From: Diacronema lutheri
Lineage: Eukaryota; Haptophyta; Pavlovophyceae; Pavlovales; Pavlovaceae
Direction of reading: 5' to 3'
Assembly: GCA_019448385.1 (NCBI GenBank)
Contig: JAGTXO010000024.1
Coordinates: 40,001 to 104,000, forward strand
DNA: 64,000 nt
Of this stretch, positions 8,529 to 17,791 are shown one piece after another (position 1 is the stretch's first letter; each line of letters starts with the position of its first letter). The notes beneath the pieces were generated by a model. It saw nothing but the letters and a program-made list of their open reading frames with translations. It had not been told where the DNA came from and did no database searches. Made by a program: the position numbers and the translations under genes.

Positions 8529-11468
8529 ATGGCGACGACCGTGGGGCGCGTGCCGCGCGCGGTGCACAAGTTTGGCGGGACCTCCGTGCAGTCGGCGGAC
8601 GCGATGCGACAGGTGCGCGAGATTATCGCCGGAATAGCCGCTGAGCAGGCCGATGACTCGCCCCTCGCCATCGTCGTCTCGGCGATGGGCGGCAAGCCCA
8701 AGGTGACCGACCTGCTCATCGACACAGTCGGCCTCGCCGCCGCCGGCCAGCACGACGACGCGCACGCAGTGCTCGCGCAGGTGCGCGCCAAGCACGAGGC
8801 GGCGATGGCGGAGCTTTTCGCCGAGCCGGCGCACGCCGCCGAGCGCGCCGCGCTCGGCGCCGACCTCGCGCACGACCTGGACGACGTTGCGCACCTGCTG
8901 CGCGCCGTCTCGCTGCTGCGCGCGGCCGACCAGCGGCTCGTCGGCGTGATCGCGGGATACGGCGAGCAATGGTCGGCGCGAATGATGGCGGCGCTGCTGC
9001 GCGTTTCGCGCACGCCGCCCGGCGGGTCGGGCTGGGTCTACCTCGACGCGCGCTCCGTGCTGGTCGTCGACGACGAGATCTCGACGGGCGTGTCGATTCT
9101 GTGGGACGAGTCAGCCGCACGGCTGCGCGAGTTTGCGCGCGCGCACGAGGGGGCGAGCGTGGTGATCACCGGGTTCATCGCGTCGACGCGCGACGGCGGG
9201 ATCACCACGCTCGGCCGCGACGGCTCCGATTACTCAGCGTCGGTGTTTGGGCGGCTGCTCGAGGCGGAGAGCATCACCATCTGGACGGATGTGTCCGGCG
9301 TCCTCTCCGCAGACCCACGCGTCGTCGCCGACGCGTACGTGCTTCCCGAGGTGTCATACAACGAGGCAGCCGAGCTTGCGCACTTTGGCGCCAAGGTCGT
9401 CCATCCCAAGACGATGCAGCCCGCGCTCGCGCGCCTCGACTGGCGGCCGGACGCGCGCTCGATCCCAATCTTCATCCGCAACACCTTCTCGCCGACCGAC
9501 CGCGGCACGCGCATCTTTGAGACGTCCGAGCTGACGACGTCGCGTGAGGTGTGCGGCGTCTCCGCGATGCGCGGCATGTGCCTGGTCAACGTGATGGGCC
9601 GCGGGATGGTTGGGATCCCCGGCGTCGCGTCGCGGCTTTTCTCGGCGCTCCACGCGCTCGGCGTCAACGTAAGCGCGATCGCGCAGGCGTCGTCCGAGCA
9701 GTCGATCTCGCTCGCGCTGCTCGAGGCGGACGGGCGAAAGGCGCAGGCGGCCGTGCGCGACGCCTTCCGCCACGAGCTCGGCGCGGGCCACATCGAGGAC
9801 GTGCAGCTCGTGCCCGATGTTGCGATCATTGCCGTTGTCGGCGATGGCATGTCGCACAGGCCGGGCATCGCCGGCAAGGTGATGGGCGCGCTCGGCATGG
9901 CGGGCGTCAACGTGCGCGCGATCGCGCAGGGGTGCAACGAGACCAACATTACAACGATCGTCGACGGCAACCAGGCGCTCCGCGCGCTGCGCGCTGTGCA
10001 CGCCGCCTTCCTCGCCAGCCTCACGGTCGCCGTCGGCGTCGTCGCGCGCTCGGCGCCGGTGGCAGCCGAGCTGCTCGCCTCGTTCGGCCGGCACGCGCCG
10101 ACGTCGCAGGAGCGGTTTGGCGTCAACCCGAAGGTTGCCGCCTTCCTCAAGCTCGACGAGCACCGTGCCGACGGCGGCCCCGATGGTGCGTGTGGCATCG
10201 AGCGCGTGCGACGCGGCCTGCGCCTTGCGCGCGAGCGCGCGTCGCTCGACGGTGGCGCGTGGTTCGCTGAGCCGAATGCGGGTGGCGACGGCGCGGACGA
10301 GGACCTCGCGGCGTTCACGAAGGCGATGCTCGCCGCCGACGTGCCGATGCGCGTGATCGTCGACGCGTCCGACTCGGCCGAGGCCGCCGCGCGCCACTGC
10401 GTGTGGCTACGCTCGGGCATTCATGTCGTGACGAACAACTCGGCGGCGCTCACGACGGGCCTCGCGCAGTACGCGCAGCTATGCACCGCACGGCGCGAGT
10501 CGACTGCGCGCTATATTTACGGAACAGCCTATGGCGACTGGCTGCCTGTCGCGTCGACCGTCACGACGCTCCTCGCGTCGGGCGATGTCGTGCGCTGTGT
10601 GGAGGGCGTCCTCTCCGCGTCCGTCTCGCACGTGCTCAACGCGCTCGCGCCCGCGGCGGAGAGCGCGCGCGCACCGCGCGACGCGCCCCTCGCCCGTTTC
10701 TCCACGGTGCGCGCGCGCAGCCGCCGCCTCCGCCGCCTCCGCGCGCGCGCGCTCTTACCGCGCGGCGCGGCGCGCGAAGCGCGGCGTGGCAGGCGGTGCG
10801 CGCGGCGTACGAGCTCGGTCTCTTCGAGCAGGACCTGCTCGACGACCTGTCGGGCGCGCATTCCGCGCGGCAGCTCCTCTGCCTCGCGCGCGGTACGCGC
10901 CGCGCCGCGCCGCGCCGCGCCGCGCCGCGCCGCCGGCGCGCGCACTTCCCGCCGTTCCAGCCTCACATCGCGCGGCGCGCTCGCAGACCTCGGCTACGAG
11001 CTCGAGCTCGCCGACATTGACGTGCAGCCGCTCGTCCCACGCGCGCGGCCGGGCGGCGCGGCAGCGCCCGCCGGCGGCGACGCCGTCGAGGCGGCGATGG
11101 CCGAGCACGACGAGCAGGTCGGCGCGCGCGTGGCCGCGGCCGCGGCGCGCGGCTGCGTGCTCCGCCTCGTCGGCCGTCTTGAGTACGTGGGCGGCGCGGC
11201 GCGGCCGCGCGCGCACGTGCGCGCCGAGGAGGTGCCCCCGTCGCACCCCTTCAGCGCCCTCAGTGGCTCAGCGATCTCGGTCGTCTTTCACTCGTCGGAG
11301 GCAGAGCAGCCGCTCGTTATCTCGGGCGCCATCTCGCAGCGCTCGTGCGTCAACGCGCTCTACTCGGACCTCATACGGCTCGCGCGCTCGCTCGATGCGC
11401 GCGCGCGCGACCGCGGGCCGACCGCCGCTCCGGCGCACGTTTCGGCCGCGCACCCGCCGCTGCGCTGA
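8529..11468 (+). CDS. AK-HSDH: Bifunctional aspartokinase-homoserine dehydrogenase, dehydrogenase half apparently inactive
   Basis: Plant/ThrA-type fusion for the aspartate pathway (Thr, Met and Ile synthesis). The start at 8529 gives MATTVGRVPRAVHKFGGTSV; two earlier in-frame ATGs lie in AT-richer leader-like sequence. Three exons fit phase and homology: 8529-10706, 10793-10892 and 10987-11468 (919 residues). The kinase domain (about residues 10-300) is canonical: KFGGTSV, GRDGSDYSA, WTDVSGV, FGAKVVHPKT. Two ACT-like regulatory domains follow (about 335-490). The dehydrogenase half aligns along its length (VLSASVSHVL, FEQDLLDDLSG, ELELADIDVQP) but lacks the GxGxxG dinucleotide motif (VGVVARSAPV instead). 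It also lacks the TPNKKA lysine (TNNSAA at about 10428-10445) and the lysine after DDLSG (SARQLL). The kinase is probably active and the dehydrogenase probably is not. Confidence 0.92.
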   Translation: MATTVGRVPRAVHKFGGTSVQSADAMRQVREIIAGIAAEQADDSPLAIVVSAMGGKPKVTDLLIDTVGLAAAGQHDDAHAVLAQVRAKHEAAMAELFAEPAHAAERAALGADLAHDLDDVAHLLRAVSLLRAADQRLVGVIAGYGEQWSARMMAALLRVSRTPPGGSGWVYLDARSVLVVDDEISTGVSILWDESAARLREFARAHEGASVVITGFIASTRDGGITTLGRDGSDYSASVFGRLLEAESITIWTDVSGVLSADPRVVADAYVLPEVSYNEAAELAHFGAKVVHPKTMQPALARLDWRPDARSIPIFIRNTFSPTDRGTRIFETSELTTSREVCGVSAMRGMCLVNVMGRGMVGIPGVASRLFSALHALGVNVSAIAQASSEQSISLALLEADGRKAQAAVRDAFRHELGAGHIEDVQLVPDVAIIAVVGDGMSHRPGIAGKVMGALGMAGVNVRAIAQGCNETNITTIVDGNQALRALRAVHAAFLASLTVAVGVVARSAPVAAELLASFGRHAPTSQERFGVNPKVAAFLKLDEHRADGGPDGACGIERVRRGLRLARERASLDGGAWFAEPNAGGDGADEDLAAFTKAMLAADVPMRVIVDASDSAEAAARHCVWLRSGIHVVTNNSAALTTGLAQYAQLCTARRESTARYIYGTAYGDWLPVASTVTTLLASGDVVRCVEGVLSASVSHVLNALAPAAESARAPRDAPLARFSTVRARSRRLRRLRARALLPRGAAREARRGRRCARRTSSVSSSRTCSTTCRARIPRGSSSASRAVRAAPRRAAPRRAAGARTSRRSSLTSRGALADLGYELELADIDVQPLVPRARPGGAAAPAGGDAVEAAMAEHDEQVGARVAAAAARGCVLRLVGRLEYVGGAARPRAHVRAEEVPPSHPFSALSGSAISVVFHSSEAEQPLVISGAISQRSCVNALYSDLIRLARSLDARARDRGPTAAPAHVSAAHPPLR

Positions 11469-11516
11469 CGGTTCGCTACGGCTCGCCACACTTTGACACG
11501 GGCGCGAGGCGGCAGT

Positions 11517-13776
11517 TCAGACGGCCATCGGGCCGAGCGTGATGTTGAAGGAGCGCTTGAGCAGCGGGTTGAGCCCGTCGGCCATCGCCTCGTATGCGCC
11601 CGGCCCGGGTGTGCTCTCCGAGACGGCAAACACGGAGCGCTTGCCCATGCGCGGCTCCTGTGCTCCGCGCGGGCGCGGGCAAAGCGAGCGGCGCGGCCCG
11701 CGCGTAAGGCGCACGCTCGTCGCGCGGCCGGCCACGCCCGTCGTCGCGCGCGCCGGGCGCCGCGTCGGGCGCGCGCGCGCGCGCCGCGCCTGAAATGCAA
11801 AGGAGCCAAAGCCGTAGGCTGAACGCTGCCTGCGGAAATCGTCGAGAAGCTTGGGCTCGTATTGGCCGGGGCCGGGCGTGCTCTCGCCCGCCCTGTACAC
11901 GGGCAGCACCTCGCCGTGGCCGGTCGCGCCAAATGTGGACGTTGGCTTGCGCACAGGGCGCGGGTTGAGCGGCGCGTCCCACAGATTGCCCGACGGCACC
12001 TGCGCGCGCGCGCGCGGACGGCGGGCGGCGGCGTAACGCGATGGGCACTGCGCGCGCAAGCGGGCCGCGTACCGCGCGCCGCCTTTACAGCGCGGCCGCG
12101 CACCGTGTATGAAGTGGCGGTCGGCGCGACGTCGGGTTTGTGCCGCCGCCTGCCCGTCGCGCCGGGCACGAGCGCGCTGCTCATCGCCACGCCCGCGACG
12201 TCGCCGTCGCCGCTCGCCTCCTTGCTCGCCCGCTCCACGCGCGCGCGCTCGCCGAAGCGCGGCACCGTCGAGCTGAATGCGGACGATGGACCCGCTCTGC
12301 TCACGCCCGCCGCGCCCGCCGCGCCCGCCGCGCCCGCCGCGCCCGCCGTGTCGGGTGGGCTATGGCGGCGCGCGCCGCCCGTCGCGTTCGTGGGTCCGCC
12401 GCCGTGCGCGCTGGCCCCGTGTCGCGCTGCCCTTGGCTGCTTCGCGCCGAGCTCCTGGAAGCGGCGCGAGGTGGTGCCGAAGACGCCCTTGCGCGAGGCC
12501 GCCGCCTTGGCCGCCGCGCCATCGACAAACGACGCGCTCGAGTACGCACCGGGCCCGGGCAGCGCGGCGCGGCGCGCAAGCTCGACGTCGCCGGCGAAGC
12601 GGAGCGACGTCTGGCTGAACGCCGCCGCCGTCGGCGCGCTCGCGACGCGCAGCTGCGAGCCTAGGTTGTAGGCACCAGGCCCCGGCCCCGCCGCCGCCGC
12701 ACCGTCGCCGTAGAGCGGCCCGGCGAGCCGCCGCTGTGTTGAGCCGAAGAACTGGAGCTGCGGCGGCGGCGCGGGGCGGGCGAACGTGCGGCTCGACACG
12801 TCCTGGTACGCCGCCGGGCCCGGCGTGATCGTTTCCGGGTCGACGAGCGCCTGGTGCGCCATCCGCGTGCCCGAACGGAATGTGCACGAGCCGCGCGTGT
12901 GCGCGCTGCGCGCGCCGGCGAACAAACCGGCGCCGTCGGTGGAGGCGGCGGCAAAGGAGGGGCGCGGCTGGTAGCTCCCCGGGCCAGGCGTGTCCGCGCC
13001 GCGCTCCGCCGCCGCCTCGAAGAGGGTCTTGCGCACCGAGTGGCGCGCAAATGCCGGCGCTGTGTTGGTCGATGGCAGCCGGGGATCGTACGCGCCCGGA
13101 CCGACAGAGTCGGTCGTGCGCGCGCCCGAGTGGCCGACGCCGGGCGGCGGACGCTGCATGAGCAGGTCGCCCGTCGTCGTTTCCTCGTACCCGTACGACT
13201 GCGCCGCTGTCGGGATCGACGGCGCGGTCGGCACGCGGTACCACGCGACATCCTTTGCGCCGCCGCTGCCGGCTGCGCGGCCGCCCTGTGCGCAGGGCCG
13301 CGCAAGCACGGCGGCGCGGCGGCGCGACCGGACGATGAGCATGCGAGGCGTCGGGCGAGCGCACGCGCTCGCGCGCTCGCGCGGCGGCGCACCGGCGTGC
13401 GTTGCGCGCGCGGCGCGATCACGGGCCCCTTGCTCGCCGACAGCGACGACGGGATCGTGTACTCTCCAGGGCCGGGCGTCTGACCATCAACGGCGCGCTC
13501 GACGGCAAAGCGCGGCACGCGGCTGCGAAACGGCTGCCCCGCGCCCACGCCGCTCCGCCCCGTTCCGCCTGGTTGCGCGTGCGGCGCGTACGCGCCCGGC
13601 CCCGGGCCGTCGACCGCCCTTACCGCCGCGCCGAGCTCGCGCGCGGCGGTCGAGCCAAACGGCGCGTAGCCGTGGATCTGGCTGTTGCCCGCCGTGCGCA
13701 AGTACGAGCCCGGCCCGACCTCCGCCGGCGTGCTCGTGCTCACGACTCCCGTGTTCCTCTCGGCGCGCGAGTACAT
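11517..13776 (-). CDS. SHIPPO / STPG-repeat (sperm-tail PG-rich, ODF3-like) flagellar protein
   Basis: The protein, 638 residues, has at least nine Pro-Gly-Pro-Gly-x-Tyr motifs spaced through it (DGPGPGAYAP, TPGPGEYTIP, DTPGPGSYQP, AGPGPGAYNL, ALPGPGAYSS, TPGPGQYEP, TPGPGAYEA and variants), each followed by a basic/aromatic segment. This is the SHIPPO/STPG signature of axonemal and microtubule-associated proteins. Four exons close in frame: 13776-13393, 13285-12104, 11999-11790 and 11657-11517. Introns 1 and 2 are GTGCGC-AG. Intron 3 (11789-11658) has a GC donor after TTTCAG. An alanine-rich linker occupies about 12300-12360. The gene ends 48 bp from the convergent AK-HSDH. It fits a role in the inner junction or tip of flagellar microtubules, by family knowledge only. 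Confidence 0.85.
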
Positions 13777-13933
13777 GGCGCCCTCACAGCGAGGAGAAAC
13801 AGCCGGGTGGTGTGATCAGCATGGCTCCATCATCTGGTCGGTCCAAGTAGTAGGAGGGCCGAGGGCTGCTGGCCACCGTGGGAGGATCCTCGACCCCCGA
13901 CAGCCCCCGCACACAACGGGCGCTAGCGCGGAC

Positions 13934-14912
13934 TCATTCTGCTGGCGCACGGACGCGACGGCCGCCGGCGCCGCGGTCTCGGCCAGCGCCGCCCTGGCCG
14001 CCACGCGCGCCCCTCGTTGGGCCGCCTGGCACGTGTGCGTCCTTGAACCGGCCGTACATGTCCTCCCAGTCCTGCTGCTGGGGCATGCCCCAGAAGGGCA
14101 GCCGCAGGTACCGATCGTACCGCGACTGCCCGCTCTTCCACCCGCTCTCGAGCCGAGGCGTGCGAGCGGCCTGGCGCAGCGCGTACGCGCGCGCGGCGCG
14201 CAGCGGGCCGGGCGGTGGTTTGCATACGCCCGGGCCGAGAGGGTGCGAGGCGCGCGCGCGCGCGCTCGCGCGGCGCGGCGCGGCGAGGGCTTACCACGAG
14301 GAGGGCGCGACGCATCTTGGCCTGCGCCTTCTCGTCCACCTGCACGACATCGCCGTAGTTGAGCTGGTGCGAGGCGGACACGGCCAACCGCCCGTTCACG
14401 AGCACAAACTTGTGGCTGATCGCCTGGCGTGCGGCGGCGAGCGAGGGTGCAAAGAAGCAGCGGCGCATAAACATGTCGAGCCTCGACTCGAGCTGGAAAT
14501 AGAGCGCTTGCGCGAAGCCCTGCTTGGCGCGAATCGCCGTGCGCACGGTCCGGTGCAGCTTCTTGGTCGACAGGTTGTGGTAGAAGTGTTTGGCGACCTG
14601 CTTGACCCAGATCACGCGCTTGCTCATGCCGCGCTTCCCACGGATCCGCCGCCGGCCGAACCGGTCGATCCGCTTTACCACCACATCGCCGCCGAACGGC
14701 GAGCCGGGCACGTGCGCCAGCGGCGCGCCCTCCTTCGCCTCGCGTATCTGGCGGAGGATGCGGCTCTCGCTCGGGTGGAGCGGCACGTCGCTCAGCGCGC
14801 GCTGGAGCGTCGCCGTTGGCCGCAGCGGCTCGACGCGCAGCCGCACCAACGCCATTGCCGGCGTCGTGCGAGCGAGGGCGGCGCGGACGCAGCTCGCTAC
14901 GACTCGCAGCAT
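13934..14912 (-). CDS. MRPS4: Mitochondrial small-subunit ribosomal protein uS4m
   Basis: An S4-type ribosomal protein of 284 residues. The N-terminus (MLRVVASCVRAALARTTPAM) is Arg/Ala-rich, without acidic residues, like a mitochondrial presequence. The S4 RNA-binding domain is clear at about residues 145-205: LESRLDMFMRR, APSLAAARQAISH, FVLVNGR and YGDVVQVDE. Exon 1 (14912-14295) ends at a GTAAGC donor, the most canonical in this window. Exon 2 (14170-13934) carries the C-terminal block LESGWKSGQSRYDRYLRLPF and WGMPQQQDWEDMYGRFK, where other organellar S4 proteins also extend. Intron 14294-14171. It acts in mitoribosome assembly. A plastid origin is unlikely because there is no signal peptide. 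Confidence 0.82.
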
Positions 14913-15089
14913 CGTCGCGACACGAACAGCAGTGTGAAAGCAGAAGACGAGGTCGTTTCACTAGGGGTGTGCTGCGCGCCCGGTCGCGCCGGCGCGCGCT
15001 TGCTCGAGGAGCGCACGAGCGATGCGGCGGCGCCACAATTGGCGCACGCACGCGAAGCCTTGCGTTCGGCTGCGCCACCCCTCGGCTCG

Positions 15090-15506
15090 CGCACGTCGCC
15101 CAAAGTCCTCCGCGACGCGAGCGACGGCTTCATTATCGCGTACGGCGACGGCAGCGAGGCGTGTCCGAGGACGTGCGCGTGCTGGCGAACTGGAGGGGCA
15201 AGGGCAAGTGGGCGCTTTGGCACATTTCTCGCACCACGCACGGGCGGCCCACGACCTTCGTCGTCAGCTTCGACGACGGCGACTTTGAGAGCGGCGTCGA
15301 GGCGGCAAATCTGCGCCCGCTCTATACGCGCGGCGACCTCGTGCTCGCGCGCTCGCCGCCCGCGGAGGTGTAGATGCTCGCCGAGGTGGTGGCGCACGGC
15401 AAAGCCTCGCTCGTGGTGCGGCACACGAACGGCTTTGAATGAGGAGTGCACGGACCCGAGCTGCATCAGGAAGGGAGAGGGGGTGGTGCTCAACGCGCTT
15501 CTTTAG
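15090..15506 (+). pseudogene. Remnant of a Tudor/Agenet-like repeat protein
   Basis: Three short segments look conserved but sit in different frames or are cut by a stop: DASDGFIIAYGDGSE (about 15116-15160), RVLANWRGKGKW with VVSFDDGDFESGVEAANLRP (about 15178-15330), and GDLVLARS, a stop, then MLAEVVAHGKASLVVRHTNG (15331-15440). The repeated pattern (hydrophobic VLA, aromatic W, then F/Y-x-DG-x-E) is that of small barrel domains such as Tudor or Agenet. No start and no intact frame were found, so I call it a remnant. An exon-rich real gene with unrecognised introns is the alternative. Confidence 0.35.
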
Positions 15507-15614
15507 TCTAGTCCAAAGTCGTGTGTCTCGCTCCCCCAGCGTGCGCCGAGGCCGCGCTGTGGGTGTGAAACCAAAGGACGGCGGCGGCGCACGAGGCGCG
15601 CCGCCGCCGCGCTC

Positions 15615-17637
15615 TCACGCGTCGCGCGTCACGCCGCCGTCCTCGCCCGGCGCGAGCGCAACGTCGTGCGCCTCGGTCGCGGGCGTGATCGACGCCGCCT
15701 TTGACGCGCTCGCGTCCGCGCCGCGCGCGGGCGGCCGTCGCTGGCGAAAGAGGATGTATCCCATCATCGCGTTGCCTCCGCCCGCCGCCTCGCCATGCAC
15801 GCCCTGCGGCCGCACGACCGAGATGCGATCGCCATGCTTGAGGCTGACGACATTGTCGCGCCCGACCAGCTCGGCGTTCACGTACGCGCCGTTGCTCGAC
15901 ACGTCTTTGAGCTTGACCTCCAGCTCGCGCGAGGCGCCCTCGCCTACCTGCGCGCGCGCCGTACAGGGCCTCGCGGCAGTGGCGCGTGAGCCGCCGCGCG
16001 CGCCACACGCCGCGCGCCGCGCGCCGCGCGCCGCGCGCCGGGCGATGGCGCGACGGCGCACCTCGTCGATATAGATGCGGCAGTGCGTGGACGAGACGAA
16101 CGGGTTTGCAAAAATGAGGTCCGAGCGGCGCGAGCGGCCCACCGTGTACTCGTCGCCCGGCTTGATCGGCCGCGGCTCGTCGCTTGAAGCGCCTGTGCGC
16201 CATGGTGCCACGGCGCGTAGGTGCGCGTCATGCCATGCGCGCGTGGCGGATGGGGCGGCTCAGTCAGGCGCCGGCGGACACGCGTCGGCCGCGCCACCGC
16301 GCCGCATGGCGCGCTCCGCGCCGAGCAGCCGCCCAACCGCGCGCGCCGCGCCGCGCGCACCCGTCCGGTCGAAGACGACGAGCTCGCCGAGCAGGTATTG
16401 GCGGGGCGTGGCGCGCAGCCCGAGTGAGTCGAGCAGCTCCTTGCGCACGGCCGGCGTCGCGCGCTGGTAATGGAGCGCTTCGGCGATGAGCGGCACCTGG
16501 TAGGCGTGCGAGCGCGAGCAGCGCGCGTGGTCGAGCGACTGCAGGTAGGCCGTATCCATAAGTGGCCAGCGGATGTGCTGCGCGAGGCGCTCGAGCGCGC
16601 CCGCCTGGTCCGGCCGGCCGGCCGCCCAGCGCTGCACGATGTCCCACACGTCGCGCTCCTGGTGCGCACGCGCGGCGCGATGTGGCGGGCGCGGCGACGC
16701 ATCGCGTGACGTGCGGCGCGCGCGCGCGCACGCGCGCGCGCGCGCGGCGGTGGCGTTGAGGCGGCTGCGCCGCACGTCACGCGCAGCGCTGCCCGGCGCT
16801 ACCCGGCGCGGCCCAACGCGGCGAACGCGCGCCGCGCAGTAGCGTGGGCCCGGGGCAGCTCGCCGTGCGCGGCGTGCGGCGCGCCGGCGGACCGCCGGCC
16901 GCGCGGCTGGCGCGCGCGCGCGCGCGCACCCCGGTGCAGACGACGGCGCTCGACTGGATGGCGGCAACGAGGTCCTCTTCGGGGAGGGCGCGGAAGCGCG
17001 GGTCCGTCGCATCGACGGCCACCAATTCGGCCTGCAGCATCTCGCGGCAGCGCGCGCCAAGCCGTTGGCACTGCAGCTCGCGCGCGAGCGCTAGCCACCA
17101 GACGAGCGCATTCGGCCGCACGCCCGCCTCGAGGAAGTCGGAGCAGGCCTCGCGCAGCGAGGTGATGTCGTAGTAGTCGGCGAGGGAGTAGAGCGCGACC
17201 GCGCTGTTCACTTCGAGCTGCAGCCCTTTGCCGTGCAGGTAGTGAAGCAGCAGCTCGAAGGTGCTCGGCTCGACCGCGTGCAGCGTGATGCTGCACGCGT
17301 CCGACTCGCGCATGCGCAGCCGGTCGGAACCGTAGAGCATAGCGGCGAGCGGGCGGGAGGCGGAGGCAAGCAGCGAGCGCAGGCAGCGGAAGCTCCGCTG
17401 GCCGCGCGCGCCGAGCGTGCGCACAACGACCATCTCCGACTGGAGCGACGCGTCGGCGGCAGCGGCCGCGGCCTCGTCGGGTTCGCCCTGCAGGCGCGCG
17501 TACAAGAGCTCGAGAGACTCGCGGAGCTCGGAGGGCGGGCGCAGGATCACGTTCGAGCTCGCCAGCCGTCGCCGCTTCGGCGCTGGCGCCTCTACCGGCG
17601 ACTCCACGTCCTCATCCCCGCGGACCCGCCGCGCCAT
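15615..17637 (-). CDS. BTB-BACK-FHA fusion protein
   Basis: Four exons join in phase to 489 residues: 17637-16930, 16658-16361, 16192-16062 and 15947-15615, all with GTGCGC donors. Residues about 60-190 form a BTB/POZ domain (LLASASRPLAAMLYGSD, VEPSTFELLLHYLHG, ALYSLADYYDITSLREACSD). Exon 2 gives a BACK domain (RDVWDIVQRWAAGRPDQAG, IRWPLMDTAYLQ, VPLIAEALHY). The rest is an FHA domain (GELVVFDRTG, YTVGRSRRSDLIF, VSSTHCRIYIDE, DVSSNGAYVN, LKHGDRISVV) that keeps the Gly-Arg, Ser-His and Asn-Gly residues used to bind phosphothreonine. BTB-BACK proteins are usually Cullin-3 adaptors, so this may be a phosphothreonine-directed ubiquitin-ligase adaptor (inference). The first FHA strand is split between exons 2 and 3, which argues for one gene rather than two. 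Confidence 0.82.
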
Positions 17638-17674
17638 GAAGTTCAGGATGCTGGCCTCGGAGGTTGAGGCCCGG

Positions 17675-17686
17675 TTTTAAAATTGC
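17675..17686. promoter_or_regulatory. TTTTAAAATTGC element in a divergent promoter
   Basis: This AT-rich 12-mer lies in the 154-bp gap between the BTB-BACK-FHA start (17637, minus) and the Tubby start (17792, plus). The same 12-mer occurs at 39675-39686, 18 bp before another start codon. A TATA-like role is inferred. Confidence 0.4.
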
Positions 17687-17791
17687 TGTCGCATCACCTG
17701 ACGACCGCCATCGCGCACGTTCAAAAGTCAGACCACCACCACCCCTCCTCAACACCCAGGGGGGTCGGCGGCGCGCTCGTCGCGCGCGCCG

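Noticed and set aside
15615-16211. Separate FHA-domain gene starting at an ATG at 16211
   Set aside because: That ATG falls inside a well-formed intron. Splicing 16361 to 16192 is in phase and completes the first FHA strand.
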